From the NCBI RefSeq assembly GCF_016805305.1, contig NZ_JAERQN010000002.1, forward strand, positions 124,001 through 188,000: a DNA stretch of 64,000 nt. Direction: 5' to 3'. Made by a program: the position numbers and the translations under genes. The DNA comes from Falsiroseomonas ponticola. Its GTDB lineage: Bacteria; Pseudomonadota; Alphaproteobacteria; Acetobacterales; Acetobacteraceae. The notes below the pieces were generated by a model. That model saw only the letters and a program-made list of their open reading frames with translations, made no database searches and was not told the DNA's origin. Each line of letters opens with the position of its first letter. Position 1 is the first letter of the stretch. Below are positions 46,914 through 54,963 of the stretch, piece by piece.

Positions 46914-47826
46914 GACCCTCCCCGCACTCCGACCCATCGTGGTCTGCCTCGGCTCCGTCGTGATGGACCACACCTTCCATGTCCAGGAGGTGGTGCAGCC
47001 GCCCTCGAAGAATCGCGCCACCTCCTACGCGCTCGGCGCCGGCGGGCTCGCCGCCAATGCCTCCATCGCCGTCAGCCGGCTCGGCGGCCATTGCGTCTTC
47101 TGGGGCCGCGTGGGCGATGACCTCAACGGCACGCCGCTGCTGGAGGCGCTGGCCGCGCAGGGCGTCGATGTCTCCGAATGCCGTCGCGCGCCCAATGCCC
47201 GCACCCCCGTCTCCGCCGTGCTGGTGGATCCCGTCGGCGAACGCAGCATCTTCGCCTATCGCGGCGACAACCTCGGCACCGATCCCGCCTGGCTGCCGCT
47301 GCACCGGCTGGACACGGCGCAGGCCTTCCTCTGCGATCCCCGCTGGCCGGAAGGCAGCGCCGCGGCGCTGGACTACGCGCGGGCCCGCGGCATCCCGACC
47401 GTGATCGACGGGGAGAAGAGCGAGACGCGCCTGCTGCGCGACCTCATCCCCCGCGTGGACCACGCCGTCTTCTCCCAGCCCGGCCTCGGCAACTACGCGC
47501 CGGGCGTGAAGCCGGCGGAGGCGCTGCGCAAGGCGATCGCGGAGGGCTGCAAGGTCGCGGCCGTGACGCGGGGGGAGAAGGGGACGCTGTGGCTGACGGC
47601 GGAGGACCCGACGCCCCGCGTCACCCCCGCCTTTCGCGTCATGGCGACGAACACCACCGGCGCCGGCGATGTCTTCCACGGCGCCTATGCGCTGGCGGTG
47701 GCGGAGGGCCAGCCCATCGACCGCGCCATGCGCTTCGCCTCCGCCGCCGGCGCGCTGCGCGCGCGGGATGGCGCGACGCCGGACCGCGCGATGCTGGAGG
47801 AATTGCTGGTCCAGCAGCCCGGCTGA
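46912..47826 (+). CDS. PfkB-family carbohydrate kinase
   Basis: Ribokinase-like sugar kinase of 304 residues. N-terminal IVVCLGSVVMDHTFHV and the GAGGLAANASIAVSRLGG substrate motif, C-terminal NTTGAGDVFHGAYALAVAEG with the catalytic aspartate D253. ATP site residues VTRGEKGTLWL precede it. It could phosphorylate a sugar such as ribose, fructose or KDG, or an analogue; no sugar-transport genes are adjacent. The start overlaps the divergent RluA gene in a CATG; its own ribosome site (tggaa) is weak. A hairpin covers its stop codon. Confidence 0.88.
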   Translation: MTLPALRPIVVCLGSVVMDHTFHVQEVVQPPSKNRATSYALGAGGLAANASIAVSRLGGHCVFWGRVGDDLNGTPLLEALAAQGVDVSECRRAPNARTPVSAVLVDPVGERSIFAYRGDNLGTDPAWLPLHRLDTAQAFLCDPRWPEGSAAALDYARARGIPTVIDGEKSETRLLRDLIPRVDHAVFSQPGLGNYAPGVKPAEALRKAIAEGCKVAAVTRGEKGTLWLTAEDPTPRVTPAFRVMATNTTGAGDVFHGAYALAVAEGQPIDRAMRFASAAGALRARDGATPDRAMLEELLVQQPG

Positions 47827-47842
47827 ACGCTTGCGTTCAGCC
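47821..47842. terminator. Hairpin over the PfkB stop codon
   Basis: Nine-base-pair stem GGCTGAACG/CGTTCAGCC, loop CTTG, containing the TGA stop of the kinase gene. AGCCCGGCTGAACG recurs directly downstream (47839-47852). No T-run. It lies between convergent genes, probably a termination or stabilising structure. Confidence 0.45.
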
Positions 47843-47868
47843 CGGCTGAACGGCTTGGTTCCGCCCGG

Positions 47869-50439
47869 CTAGGTCTTCAGATCCGCCAGCAGGTCGGCGA
47901 AGGCGTCGCCGAGATCATCCGCCAGCGCGGGCTCCGGCTCCACCCGCTCGGGCTGCGGGTCGTTGCGCGGGAACGCGCGGAAACCCAGCGTCGCCTCCAC
48001 CGTCGCATAAAGCTCCCGCCGCGAGATCGGCTTGCTGACATAGGCCGTCATGCCAAGGCCGAGATACTTCTCCCGGTCCCCCGACATCGCATTGGCGGTC
48101 AGCGCGATGATCGGCGTCTCCCGGTTCGGGCCCGGATTCTCCCGGATCCAGCGCGTGGCAGTCGGCCCGTCCATCTCCGGCATCATCACATCCATCAGGA
48201 TCAGGTCGAAGGGCTCCCCCTGCGCCGCATGCACGGCCTTCGACCCGTTCTCCGCGAAGGTCACCTCATGCCCGCCCGGCGCCAGCAGGGACCGGATGAC
48301 CACGCGGTTCACCTCGTCATCCTCCGCCACCAGGATGCTGAGGTGGTGCAGCGGCCCTTCCACCGCCGCCTCCTCCGTCGCCTCCCGCTCCGGCTTCGGC
48401 TCCGCCGCGCTGATCGGCAGCGACAGGTGCACGACGAATTCGCTGCCGAGGCCCGGGCGGCTGCTCACCTCGATATGCCCGCCCATCATCTTCACCAGGT
48501 CCCGCGTGATCGCGAGGCCGAGCCCCGTGCCGCCGAAGCGCCGGGTGGAGGAGCTGTCCACCTGCGTGAAGCGGACGAAGAGGCGGGAGACCTCCTCCTC
48601 CGACATGCCGATGCCCTGGTCCTCGACGCAAAGCCGGACCAGCACGCGGGCCTCCGGCGCCGCGGGGTCGGGCTCCGCCTCCAGCGTCACGGCGATCTCG
48701 CCCTTGTCGCTGAACTTGATGGCGTTGGAGAGGAGGTTGGTCATGATCTGGCGCATGCGCGTCGGGTCGATCATCACCGGCGGCAGCGCCGACCAGTTCT
48801 GGAACCAGAGGCCGATGGACTTCGCCTCCGCCGCGTGGCGCATCAGCTCCGCCACGTCGCGGGCCAGCACCTCCAGCCGCGCCGGCTTCAGCTCCAGCTC
48901 CAGCCGCCCGGCCTCCAGCTTCGAATAGTCCAGGATGTCGTTCAGCACCGTCAGCAGCGAATTGGCGGACCGCGTGATCACCTCGCACATGTCGCGCTGG
49001 TGCTGGTTCAGGCCGGAATGGCGCAGCACCTGGATCATGCCGATCACGCCGTTCATCGGCGTGCGGATCTCGTGGCTCATATTGGCCAGGAATTCGGATT
49101 TGGTGCGGCTCGCCGCCTCCGCCGCCGCGCGCGCCGCGGCCTGGGCGGCGATCGCCGCCTGCTGTTCGGTCACATCCGTGCAGGTCAGCAGCAGCGCGCC
49201 CTGTTCGGTGCGGATCGCCTTGGTCTCCACCCGGCTGCCATCGGCGCGGGTGCGCAGATAGACGCGGCTGCGATGCCCCTTGCGGTGGCTGACATCCGCC
49301 TGGCCCAGCAGGCGCAGGATCGGCTTGATGCGCCGCCCCCGTTCCAGCAGCTTCGGGTCGAGGTCCAGCAGCTCCGCCGCGCGCAGATTGGCCACCAGCA
49401 CGCGGCCATCCAGCCCCGCCATGACCACGCCCTGGTCCATGCCCCGCAGCGTGTCCCGCAGCGCGTGCTCGGACCGGATGCGCCGCGCCCGCTGCACCAG
49501 CAGGAAGGGCCCCACCAGCAGCACCGCCAGGCTCAGCAGCAGGCCCGCCACCACGAAGCGGCCGCGCAGGCTGCGGTAATCCGCGAAGGCGGAATCGAGG
49601 TCCACGCCCACCGCCACCACCAGCGGGTGCTCATCCACCTGCCGGAAGCTCATCAGCCGCTTCACGCCATCCAGCTGCCCCTCGTCGCGGATGCTGCCCT
49701 GGGCGGAGGCCGCGAAGGCCCGCGCCATCGGGGATGGCAGGGTCTGGCCGATCAGCTGGCTCTGCGGCAGGGACCCGCGCGGCGCCCAGGCGCGGATCAC
49801 GCCATCCGTCCCCGCCAGCAGCAGCCCGCCCGCGCCCAGCTCCAGCAGGTCATAGGGCGCAGAGAGCAGCTCGGGATCCAGCGAGATGACGATGACGCCG
49901 CCGAAGCGCCCGTCGCGGCCGCGCAGCGCGCGGGTGAACTGGATGGTCTGCCGCTGGCTGACGCGGCCCAGCACCGGGCGGCTGATGAACAGCCGGTCCT
50001 CCGTGGCGCCCAGATGGACGCGGAAATGCTCGCGGTCCGACAGGTCGATCGGCGTCGTCACCGTGGCGCCGTTCAGGCCCGATGCCATCAGCCGCCCATC
50101 GGCGCCGATCATCGCGATCTGCACCGTGGGCCCGCCGCCGGCGAAATAGGCGTCGGTCCATTCCAGCAGGTTGAAGCCCGCGGGATCGTGCCGGTAGGCG
50201 GATTGCACGAAGCGCAGCGCCTGGTCCAGCTGGTCGATGCTGCGGATGATGTGCTGCTCCACGCTGCGGGCCAGGTTCGCGGTATCGCGCTCCGCCGCCG
50301 CCTCGGTCTGGCGCCCCATCTCCCTCAGCTGCAGCCCGATGCCGGCCCACATCAGCGCCAGCACCAGCGGCAGCGCCAGCCAGGGGCGGAGCAGGGCGAA
50401 GCGGATGCCGCGGCGCGAGGCCTGGGGAAGCGTGTCCAT
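47869..50439 (-). CDS. Hybrid sensor histidine kinase (Cache-PAS-HisKA-HATPase-REC)
   Basis: Membrane sensor of 856 residues. TM1 about 17-37, periplasmic double-Cache/PDC sensor about 40-290 (YRHDPAGFNLLEWTDAYFAGGG..), TM2 about 295-316, PAS 325-425, HisKA with H456 in MSHEIRTPMNG, HATPase with N (LLSNAIKF), G1 DQGIGM and G2 GGTGLGLAI, and a C-terminal REC domain with D750 (LILMDVMMPEMDG). Probably autophosphorylates at H456, passes to D750, and then to the HPt histidine of the upstream-encoded REC-HPt protein 11 bases away. Signal unknown. Confidence 0.94.
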   Translation of the reverse strand: MDTLPQASRRGIRFALLRPWLALPLVLALMWAGIGLQLREMGRQTEAAAERDTANLARSVEQHIIRSIDQLDQALRFVQSAYRHDPAGFNLLEWTDAYFAGGGPTVQIAMIGADGRLMASGLNGATVTTPIDLSDREHFRVHLGATEDRLFISRPVLGRVSQRQTIQFTRALRGRDGRFGGVIVISLDPELLSAPYDLLELGAGGLLLAGTDGVIRAWAPRGSLPQSQLIGQTLPSPMARAFAASAQGSIRDEGQLDGVKRLMSFRQVDEHPLVVAVGVDLDSAFADYRSLRGRFVVAGLLLSLAVLLVGPFLLVQRARRIRSEHALRDTLRGMDQGVVMAGLDGRVLVANLRAAELLDLDPKLLERGRRIKPILRLLGQADVSHRKGHRSRVYLRTRADGSRVETKAIRTEQGALLLTCTDVTEQQAAIAAQAAARAAAEAASRTKSEFLANMSHEIRTPMNGVIGMIQVLRHSGLNQHQRDMCEVITRSANSLLTVLNDILDYSKLEAGRLELELKPARLEVLARDVAELMRHAAEAKSIGLWFQNWSALPPVMIDPTRMRQIMTNLLSNAIKFSDKGEIAVTLEAEPDPAAPEARVLVRLCVEDQGIGMSEEEVSRLFVRFTQVDSSSTRRFGGTGLGLAITRDLVKMMGGHIEVSSRPGLGSEFVVHLSLPISAAEPKPEREATEEAAVEGPLHHLSILVAEDDEVNRVVIRSLLAPGGHEVTFAENGSKAVHAAQGEPFDLILMDVMMPEMDGPTATRWIRENPGPNRETPIIALTANAMSGDREKYLGLGMTAYVSKPISRRELYATVEATLGFRAFPRNDPQPERVEPEPALADDLGDAFADLLADLKT

Positions 50440-50450
50440 GGCGGTCTTCC

Positions 50451-51410
50451 CTACCGGTCCTTCTCGGCGAGTTCCGCCTGCGTCAGCCGGATGCGCCGCT
50501 CCACGATCAGGCGGTTCTGCTCGGTGGCCAGCAGCACGTCGGCATGGTGGCTGCGGCGCTGGCGCTCCGCCGCTTCCGCCGCCTCCGCCGCCGCCACGAT
50601 CCGCGCATGCAGCGGCCGCGCGAAGGCGGCGATATCCGCCAGCACCTTGGCGCCGACGGCCCCCGCGCTGCCGCGCACGTTGCGGTCCACGATCAGCCGC
50701 ATCACCTTGAAGCCGCTTTCCACCAGCCGGATCAGGTCGGGGCGGAAGCCCTGGTCCTCGTCCAGGATGCGCTCGGCCTCCTGCAGCACGTCATGCACCT
50801 CCCCGGCCACGGAGCCCAGCAGCGCGTAGCCCAGCGTCCCCGCCTGGCCCTTCACCACATGCAGGCGCTTCACCAGGTCCTGGATGGTCAGGTTGAAATG
50901 CTCCGGCCGCGCGGGCAGGCGCGCGGCGATGCTCTCCAGCGTCTGGATCTCGTTCGGCAGCCGCTTCTCATAGGCATCGGCCAGTTCGGTCAGCACATCC
51001 TCCGGCATCGCCGTGGTGCCGACATTCAGCCCCAGCACGCCGGCGACGCGCTTGATGACGGCCTGCGGCGTGATCGGCTTCACCAGCCAGGCGGAGACCT
51101 TCAGCTCCCGCCCCGCCCAGGCATCCTCCGGCCGGTTGTTGGCCGTCAGCATCACCACGGGCTTGCTGGCGCCTTCCGGCAGCTCCCGCAGCCGCTTCAC
51201 GAAGGTCAGCCCATCCACCGGCGCCATCTGGCAATCGCAGGTGATCAGGTCGATCTGCGACTGGCGGACGATGTTCAGCGCCTGCTCCCCGTTGGAAGCC
51301 TGGCGCACCTGGTTGCAGCCGGCGGCACGCAGCGCGGAGGTGATGACGGACCGCATCGTCGGGTCGTCATCCACCACGAGGATCGTGAGGCGGGCGAATT
51401 CAGACGGCAT
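50451..51410 (-). CDS. Response-regulator receiver protein with C-terminal HPt domain
   Basis: Soluble protein of 319 residues. The REC domain (1 to about 125) has acidic pocket DDD 14-16, D59 (LITCDCQMAPVDG), T89 and K111 (LVKPIT). About residues 140-235 form a helical domain with H184-x-x-K187-G188 (RLHVVKGQAGTLGYALLG), the HPt phosphotransfer motif. A C-terminal alanine/glutamate-rich helix follows. No DNA-binding or enzymatic output domain. Encoded just before the hybrid kinase and very likely its phosphorelay partner. Starts at 51410. Confidence 0.88.
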   Translation of the reverse strand: MPSEFARLTILVVDDDPTMRSVITSALRAAGCNQVRQASNGEQALNIVRQSQIDLITCDCQMAPVDGLTFVKRLRELPEGASKPVVMLTANNRPEDAWAGRELKVSAWLVKPITPQAVIKRVAGVLGLNVGTTAMPEDVLTELADAYEKRLPNEIQTLESIAARLPARPEHFNLTIQDLVKRLHVVKGQAGTLGYALLGSVAGEVHDVLQEAERILDEDQGFRPDLIRLVESGFKVMRLIVDRNVRGSAGAVGAKVLADIAAFARPLHARIVAAAEAAEAAERQRRSHHADVLLATEQNRLIVERRIRLTQAELAEKDR

Positions 51411-51553
51411 GGCGGTCCATCAGGCGGCGGTCCCTGGCGGTCCCGCGCGCCCGGGGGGCGGTGCGCGGGGTTGGGTCGGGGACGCCTCGGGCATGGCGCG
51501 GCCAGGCTGGCGTCCCCCGGCAGAGATCGGGGACGCCCGTAACTGTCGTCTTA

Positions 51554-51582
51554 ACGCGGGGGTGAAGCGTTCATCCCCGCGT
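51554..51582. terminator. Strong 13-base-pair hairpin
   Basis: ACGCGGGGGTGAA/TTCATCCCCGCGT around a GCG loop (one G-U pair), lying just after the aminotransferase stop on the minus strand and upstream of the kinase operon. No T-run; most likely ends or protects the aminotransferase transcript. Confidence 0.5.
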
Positions 51583-51596
51583 CATCGTTCGGTCGG

Positions 51597-52463
51597 TCAG
51601 CCGGCCTTCGGCAGCACGCGCCAGTGCTGTTCCGCCCAGTCGAAGTAGAGCGTCCTCGCCTTCTGGGCGAGCGGCCCGGGCTGCATGGCGCGGCCTTCGT
51701 AGTTGGTGCAGGGCAGCACCTTGCCGTAGTTGCCGGTGGAGAAGATCTCGTCCGCCTCCAGCAGCTCCTCCGGCCGCACCGCGCGTTCCTCCACCGTGAC
51801 GCCGGCGTCCCGCAGCAGGGCGATGACGCGGGACCGCGTGATGCCCGCCAGGAAGGTGCCGTTGGCGGCGGGGGTGATTACCTTGCCGTCCTTCGCGAAC
51901 ATCAGGTTCGCGCTGGCGAATTCCGCGACATTGCCGATGGGGTCGCAGACCACCGCATTCTCGAAGCCCTTCTGCATGGCGAAGAGCGCGGCGCGGGACC
52001 CGTTGGGATAGAGCGCCGCGGCCTTGGCATCCGTCGGCGCCTGGTCGGGGGCGGGGCGGCGCTGCGGCGCCAGGCAGGCGCTGAAGCCCTTGTAGGGCGG
52101 CAGCGGGCTGTCATAGATCGCCAGGATGAAATCCGTGCTGTCGGGGTCGGGCCGCGCGGCGCCGAGCCCCTTGCGCACGAAGAACATGGGGCGGATGTAG
52201 AGCTCCGCCTCCGGCCCCATGCGGCGGATGCCCTCCCGGCACAATTCCTCGATCTGCTCGGCCGTCATGGTCGGCTTCATCAGCATGTTGCGGGCGGACT
52301 GCACGGCGCGGGCCGAATGCCTGTCGAGGTCCGGCGCCACGCCGCCGAAGGACCGCCCGCCATCGAAGATCACGGAGCCGAGCCAGAAGGCATGGTCCAT
52401 GGGGCCGATGACCTTCGGCTCCTCGGTGAACCAGGTGCCGCCGTACCAGTATACGCCCGCCAT
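51597..52463 (-). CDS. PLP fold-type IV aminotransferase (branched-chain type)
   Basis: Aminotransferase of 288 residues of the IlvE/D-alanine transaminase/ADC-lyase family. N-terminal MAGVYWYGGTWFTEEPKVIGPMDHAFWLGSVIFDG, the pyridoxal lysine in DAKAAALYPNG, the GNVAEFASANLMF strand and C-terminal GTFLAGITRSRVIALLRDAG..VRPEELLEADEIFSTGNYGKVLPC match the branched-chain class. The start is ATG 52463, where homology begins, with aaggga upstream. It is divergent from the UxaA-type lyase pair. A role in branched-chain amino acid metabolism is probable but D-amino-acid substrates cannot be ruled out. Confidence 0.86.
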   Translation of the reverse strand: MAGVYWYGGTWFTEEPKVIGPMDHAFWLGSVIFDGGRSFGGVAPDLDRHSARAVQSARNMLMKPTMTAEQIEELCREGIRRMGPEAELYIRPMFFVRKGLGAARPDPDSTDFILAIYDSPLPPYKGFSACLAPQRRPAPDQAPTDAKAAALYPNGSRAALFAMQKGFENAVVCDPIGNVAEFASANLMFAKDGKVITPAANGTFLAGITRSRVIALLRDAGVTVEERAVRPEELLEADEIFSTGNYGKVLPCTNYEGRAMQPGPLAQKARTLYFDWAEQHWRVLPKAG

Positions 52464-52527
52464 GGCGTCCGATCCCTTGTGACTGAGTTTCCCTGGCCCC
52501 TGCATCGCACATCCCCCGGGGTTCGTA

Positions 52528-52554
52528 GAAGGGGGGCGGGTTGAAGGGGGGCGG
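52528..52554 (+). repeat. Direct repeat in divergent promoter region
   Basis: GAAGGGGGGCGG occurs at 52528-52539 and 52543-52554 (15-base period) between the aminotransferase and the lyase small-subunit gene. Could be a double binding site for a regulator of either gene. No known factor recognised. Confidence 0.4.
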
Positions 52555-52602
52555 TCTCCCGCCTAGGCTCGCCGGAGCACGAATTTTCCCGGGGGGAGCG
52601 CG

Positions 52603-52887
52603 GTGACGATACATTTCGTCGTCCATGACGAGGGTGACAGCGTGGGCGTGGTGGTGGTGGAGGGCCTGACGGCCGGCACGCCGCTGACGGGCTGGATCAT
52701 GGACCAGGACAAGATGATCGAGTTCCAGGCGAGGAACGACATCCCGATCGGCCACAAGCTGGCGATCCGGTCCATCGCCAAGGGCGACACCATCATCAAG
52801 TACGGCATCGATATCGGCCGTGCGGTGGCGGATATCGGCCCGGGCGAACACGCCCATGTCCACAATGTGAAGACGAAGCGCTGGTAA
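52603..52887 (+). CDS. UxaA/SuyA-type lyase small subunit (SAF domain)
   Basis: Protein of 94 residues equal to the N-terminal SAF domain of altronate/galactarate dehydratases and to the alpha subunit of (2R)-sulfolactate sulfo-lyase: [80 protein letters not shown]. The [10 protein letters not shown] ending is typical. GTG 52603 is preceded by ggggggag. The large subunit starts 13 bases downstream. By memory the sequence resembles SuyA more than UxaA, but this was not aligned. Confidence 0.85.
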   Translation: MTIHFVVHDEGDSVGVVVVEGLTAGTPLTGWIMDQDKMIEFQARNDIPIGHKLAIRSIAKGDTIIKYGIDIGRAVADIGPGEHAHVHNVKTKRW

Positions 52888-52900
52888 GGGGGGCGGCATC

Positions 52901-54076
52901 ATGGGCATCGACCTGAAGGGCGCGTCCTTCGAAGGCTGGCGGCGCGAGAATGGCCGCATGGGCGTGCGCAACCACGTCATCATCCTGCCGGTGGACGACC
53001 TGTCCAACGCGGCGTGCGAGGCGGTGGCGCACAACATCAAGGGCTGCATGGCGATCCCGCACGCCTATGGGCGGCTGCAGTTCGGCTACGACCTCGAGCT
53101 TCATTTCCGCACGCTGATCGGCACGGGCTCCAACCCGAATGTCGCCGGCGTCGTCGTGATCGGCATCGAGCCGGGCTGGGCCGGCAAGATCGCGGAAGGC
53201 ATCGCCGCCACCGGCAAGCCGGTGGAATTCTTCGGCATCGAGCAGCATGGCGACATCAACACCATCGCCCGCGCCTCCCGCGCCGCCTACCGCATGGTGA
53301 AGCACGCCTCCAAGCTGAAGAAGACCAAGGCGCCGGTGGTCGATCTCTGGGTCTCGACCAAGTGCGGCGAGAGCGACACCACCTCCGGCCTCGCCTCCTG
53401 CCCCACCAACGGCAATGCCTTCGACAAGCTCTGGGAGAATGGCAACACGCTCGTGTTTGGTGAGACGACGGAGCTGACGGGCGGCGAGCACCTGGTCGCG
53501 GCGCGCTGCCGCACGCCCGAGATCCGCACGCAGTTCCAGGCGATGTTCGACCGCTACCAGCGCGTGGTGGAGGCGAACAAGACCTCCGACCTGTCGGAGA
53601 GCCAGCCCACCAAGGGCAACATCGAGGGTGGCCTCACCACCATCGAGGAGAAGGCCCTCGGCAACATCCAGAAGATCGGCAAGAAGTGCCTGGTCGATGG
53701 CGTGCTGGACAAGGCGGAGGCCCCGACCCATAGCGGCCTCTGGTTCATGGACAGCAGCTCCGCGGCCGCCGAGATGGTGACGCTCTGCGCCGCTTCCGGC
53801 TACGCGGTGCATTTCTTCCCGACGGGCCAGGGCAACGTCATCGGCAACCCCATCGTCCCCGTCATCAAGATCACCGCCAACCCGCGGACCCAGCGCACCA
53901 TGTCGGAACACATCGACGTGGACGTGACGGGCCTGCTGCAGAAGCGGATGAACATGGACGATGCCGGGGAGGCGCTGCTGGACTGCATGCTGCGCACCGC
54001 GGATGGCGAACTCACGGCGGCCGAACTCCTCGGCCACCGCGAATTCAGCCTGACCCGCATCTACGAAAGCGCCTGA
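52901..54076 (+). CDS. UxaA/SuyB-type lyase large subunit
   Basis: Catalytic subunit of 391 residues, equal to the UxaA C-terminal domain / sulfolactate sulfo-lyase beta subunit, which eliminates water or sulfite from a hydroxy acid, often with Fe. Motifs: [85 protein letters not shown] (conserved cysteines), and [27 protein letters not shown]. Split two-gene form with the SAF subunit upstream; altronate or galactarate dehydratase and sulfolactate lyase are the candidates. A canonical terminator follows. Confidence 0.9.
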   Translation: MGIDLKGASFEGWRRENGRMGVRNHVIILPVDDLSNAACEAVAHNIKGCMAIPHAYGRLQFGYDLELHFRTLIGTGSNPNVAGVVVIGIEPGWAGKIAEGIAATGKPVEFFGIEQHGDINTIARASRAAYRMVKHASKLKKTKAPVVDLWVSTKCGESDTTSGLASCPTNGNAFDKLWENGNTLVFGETTELTGGEHLVAARCRTPEIRTQFQAMFDRYQRVVEANKTSDLSESQPTKGNIEGGLTTIEEKALGNIQKIGKKCLVDGVLDKAEAPTHSGLWFMDSSSAAAEMVTLCAASGYAVHFFPTGQGNVIGNPIVPVIKITANPRTQRTMSEHIDVDVTGLLQKRMNMDDAGEALLDCMLRTADGELTAAELLGHREFSLTRIYESA

Positions 54077-54078
54077 CC

Positions 54079-54114
54079 TTCAACGGTCGCCTTCGGCGAC
54101 TCGTTGAATTTTTT
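54079..54114 (+). terminator. Rho-independent terminator of the lyase operon
   Basis: Stem TTCAACG + GTCGCC pairs with GGCGAC + (T) + CGTTGAA around a TTC loop, followed at once by six T. It starts 3 bases after the lyase stop. It is the clearest intrinsic terminator in the window. Confidence 0.9.
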
Positions 54115-54118
54115 CTTG

Positions 54119-54157
54119 CCCTCAAGCGCCGGGCGCGGCCTCCGGCCGCTTGGCGTC
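54119..54157 (-). repeat. Dispersed ~39-base palindromic repeat, copy 2
   Basis: On the minus strand: GCCAAGCGGCCGGAGGCCGC then GCCCGGCG and CTTGAGGG, matching the + strand copy at 3061-3098. Its centre is a 6-base-pair hairpin (54135-54149). It begins the hairpin cluster downstream of the terminator. Confidence 0.6.
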
Positions 54158-54249
54158 ACGGCAGTGCCGTGACCGTGCCGAAGGCACGCCTTCGGCGTGA
54201 CGGACTTCCGGCGGGCCGCATTCGCGGCCTCGGCCGCCAGCGGCGGCCG
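54155..54249. other. Array of short hairpins
   Basis: Consecutive stems: GTCACGGCA/TGCCGTGAC (54155-54173), CGTGCC/GGCACG (54174-54188, loop GAA), CACGCC/GGCGTG (54185-54199, loop TTC; alternative to the previous), GGCCGC/GCGGCC (54214-54229), CGGCCGCC/GGCGGCCG (54231-54249). No open coding region of note. The stretch looks like a nested repeat cluster rather than a gene. Confidence 0.6.
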
Positions 54250-54264
54250 GCGGCATGCCTCAAG

Positions 54265-54306
54265 CCCTCTCCCCCCGCTCTGGGGGGAGAGGGTTGGGTG
54301 AGGGGG
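54265..54306 (+). repeat. REP-like CCCTCTCC...GGAGAGGG element
   Basis: A perfect 12-base-pair stem (CCCTCTCCCCCC/GGGGGGAGAGGG, loop GCTCT, 54265-54293) followed by TTGGGTGAGGGGGG. This sequence type, a CCCTCTCC hairpin with a TTGGGTGAGGGG tail, is widespread as an intergenic repeat in proteobacterial genomes. Confidence 0.65.
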
Positions 54307-54355
54307 GCTACGCCACCCGCGTGCCCCGCCCCCTGCGCCGCGCTATACCGGCGCC

Positions 54356-54940
54356 ATGACCCCCGCCATCCTCGCCGATCTCCGGCACCGCCATGCGGAG
54401 CCGCACCGCGCCTGGCATGACTGGAACCGCGTGGCCGGCATCCTCGCCATGGCGGAGGACATCGCCGCCGCCATCGCCGACAAGCCCGCCTTCATCATCG
54501 CCACCATGTTCCACAGCGCCGTCTTCGACCGCGCCGTGCCCGGCCAGGCGGAGGCCTCCATCGCCCTGATGCGCCGCCACCTGGCGCCTCTCATGCCGCC
54601 GCACATGCTGGACCGGGCGGAGGCGCTGATCCACGCCGTCACGCGCCAGGAACTGCCGGAGACGGAAGACCCCTCGCTCCGCGGCGATGCCTGCCTGCTG
54701 CTCGACATGGACAACGCCATCCTGGGCGAGCCGCCGGCGCGCTACGATGCCTATGAAGCCGCGATCCGCCGCGAATTCGCCCATCTGCCGGATGACCGCT
54801 ACGAGTTCGGCCGCATCGCCGCGCTGCGCATGCTGCTGTGGCGGGACCGCATCTACCGCACCGACCGCTTCTACCTGGACCGGGAGAAGCGCGCGCGCCG
54901 CAACATCGAGGCGACGCTGCGCCGGCTGGAATCGCCGTAG
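54356..54940 (+). CDS. HD-superfamily-like protein (COG4339-type predicted hydrolase)
   Basis: Protein of 194 residues resembling the predicted metal-dependent HD phosphohydrolases of COG4339: RAWHDWNRVAGILAMAEDI (a variant of the YHN.H.I motif), AFIIATMFHSAVFD (FHD-type motif) and LLDMDNAILGEPPARYDAYEAAIRREFAHLPDDRYEFGRIAALRMLL. The usual consecutive HD aspartate in the second motif appears as HS, so metal binding may be altered; this is an observation from the sequence. Starts at ATG 54356. No functional partner nearby. Confidence 0.75.
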   Translation: MTPAILADLRHRHAEPHRAWHDWNRVAGILAMAEDIAAAIADKPAFIIATMFHSAVFDRAVPGQAEASIALMRRHLAPLMPPHMLDRAEALIHAVTRQELPETEDPSLRGDACLLLDMDNAILGEPPARYDAYEAAIRREFAHLPDDRYEFGRIAALRMLLWRDRIYRTDRFYLDREKRARRNIEATLRRLESP

Positions 54941-54963
54941 CTGCGACGCTCCCTCCGAACCGC

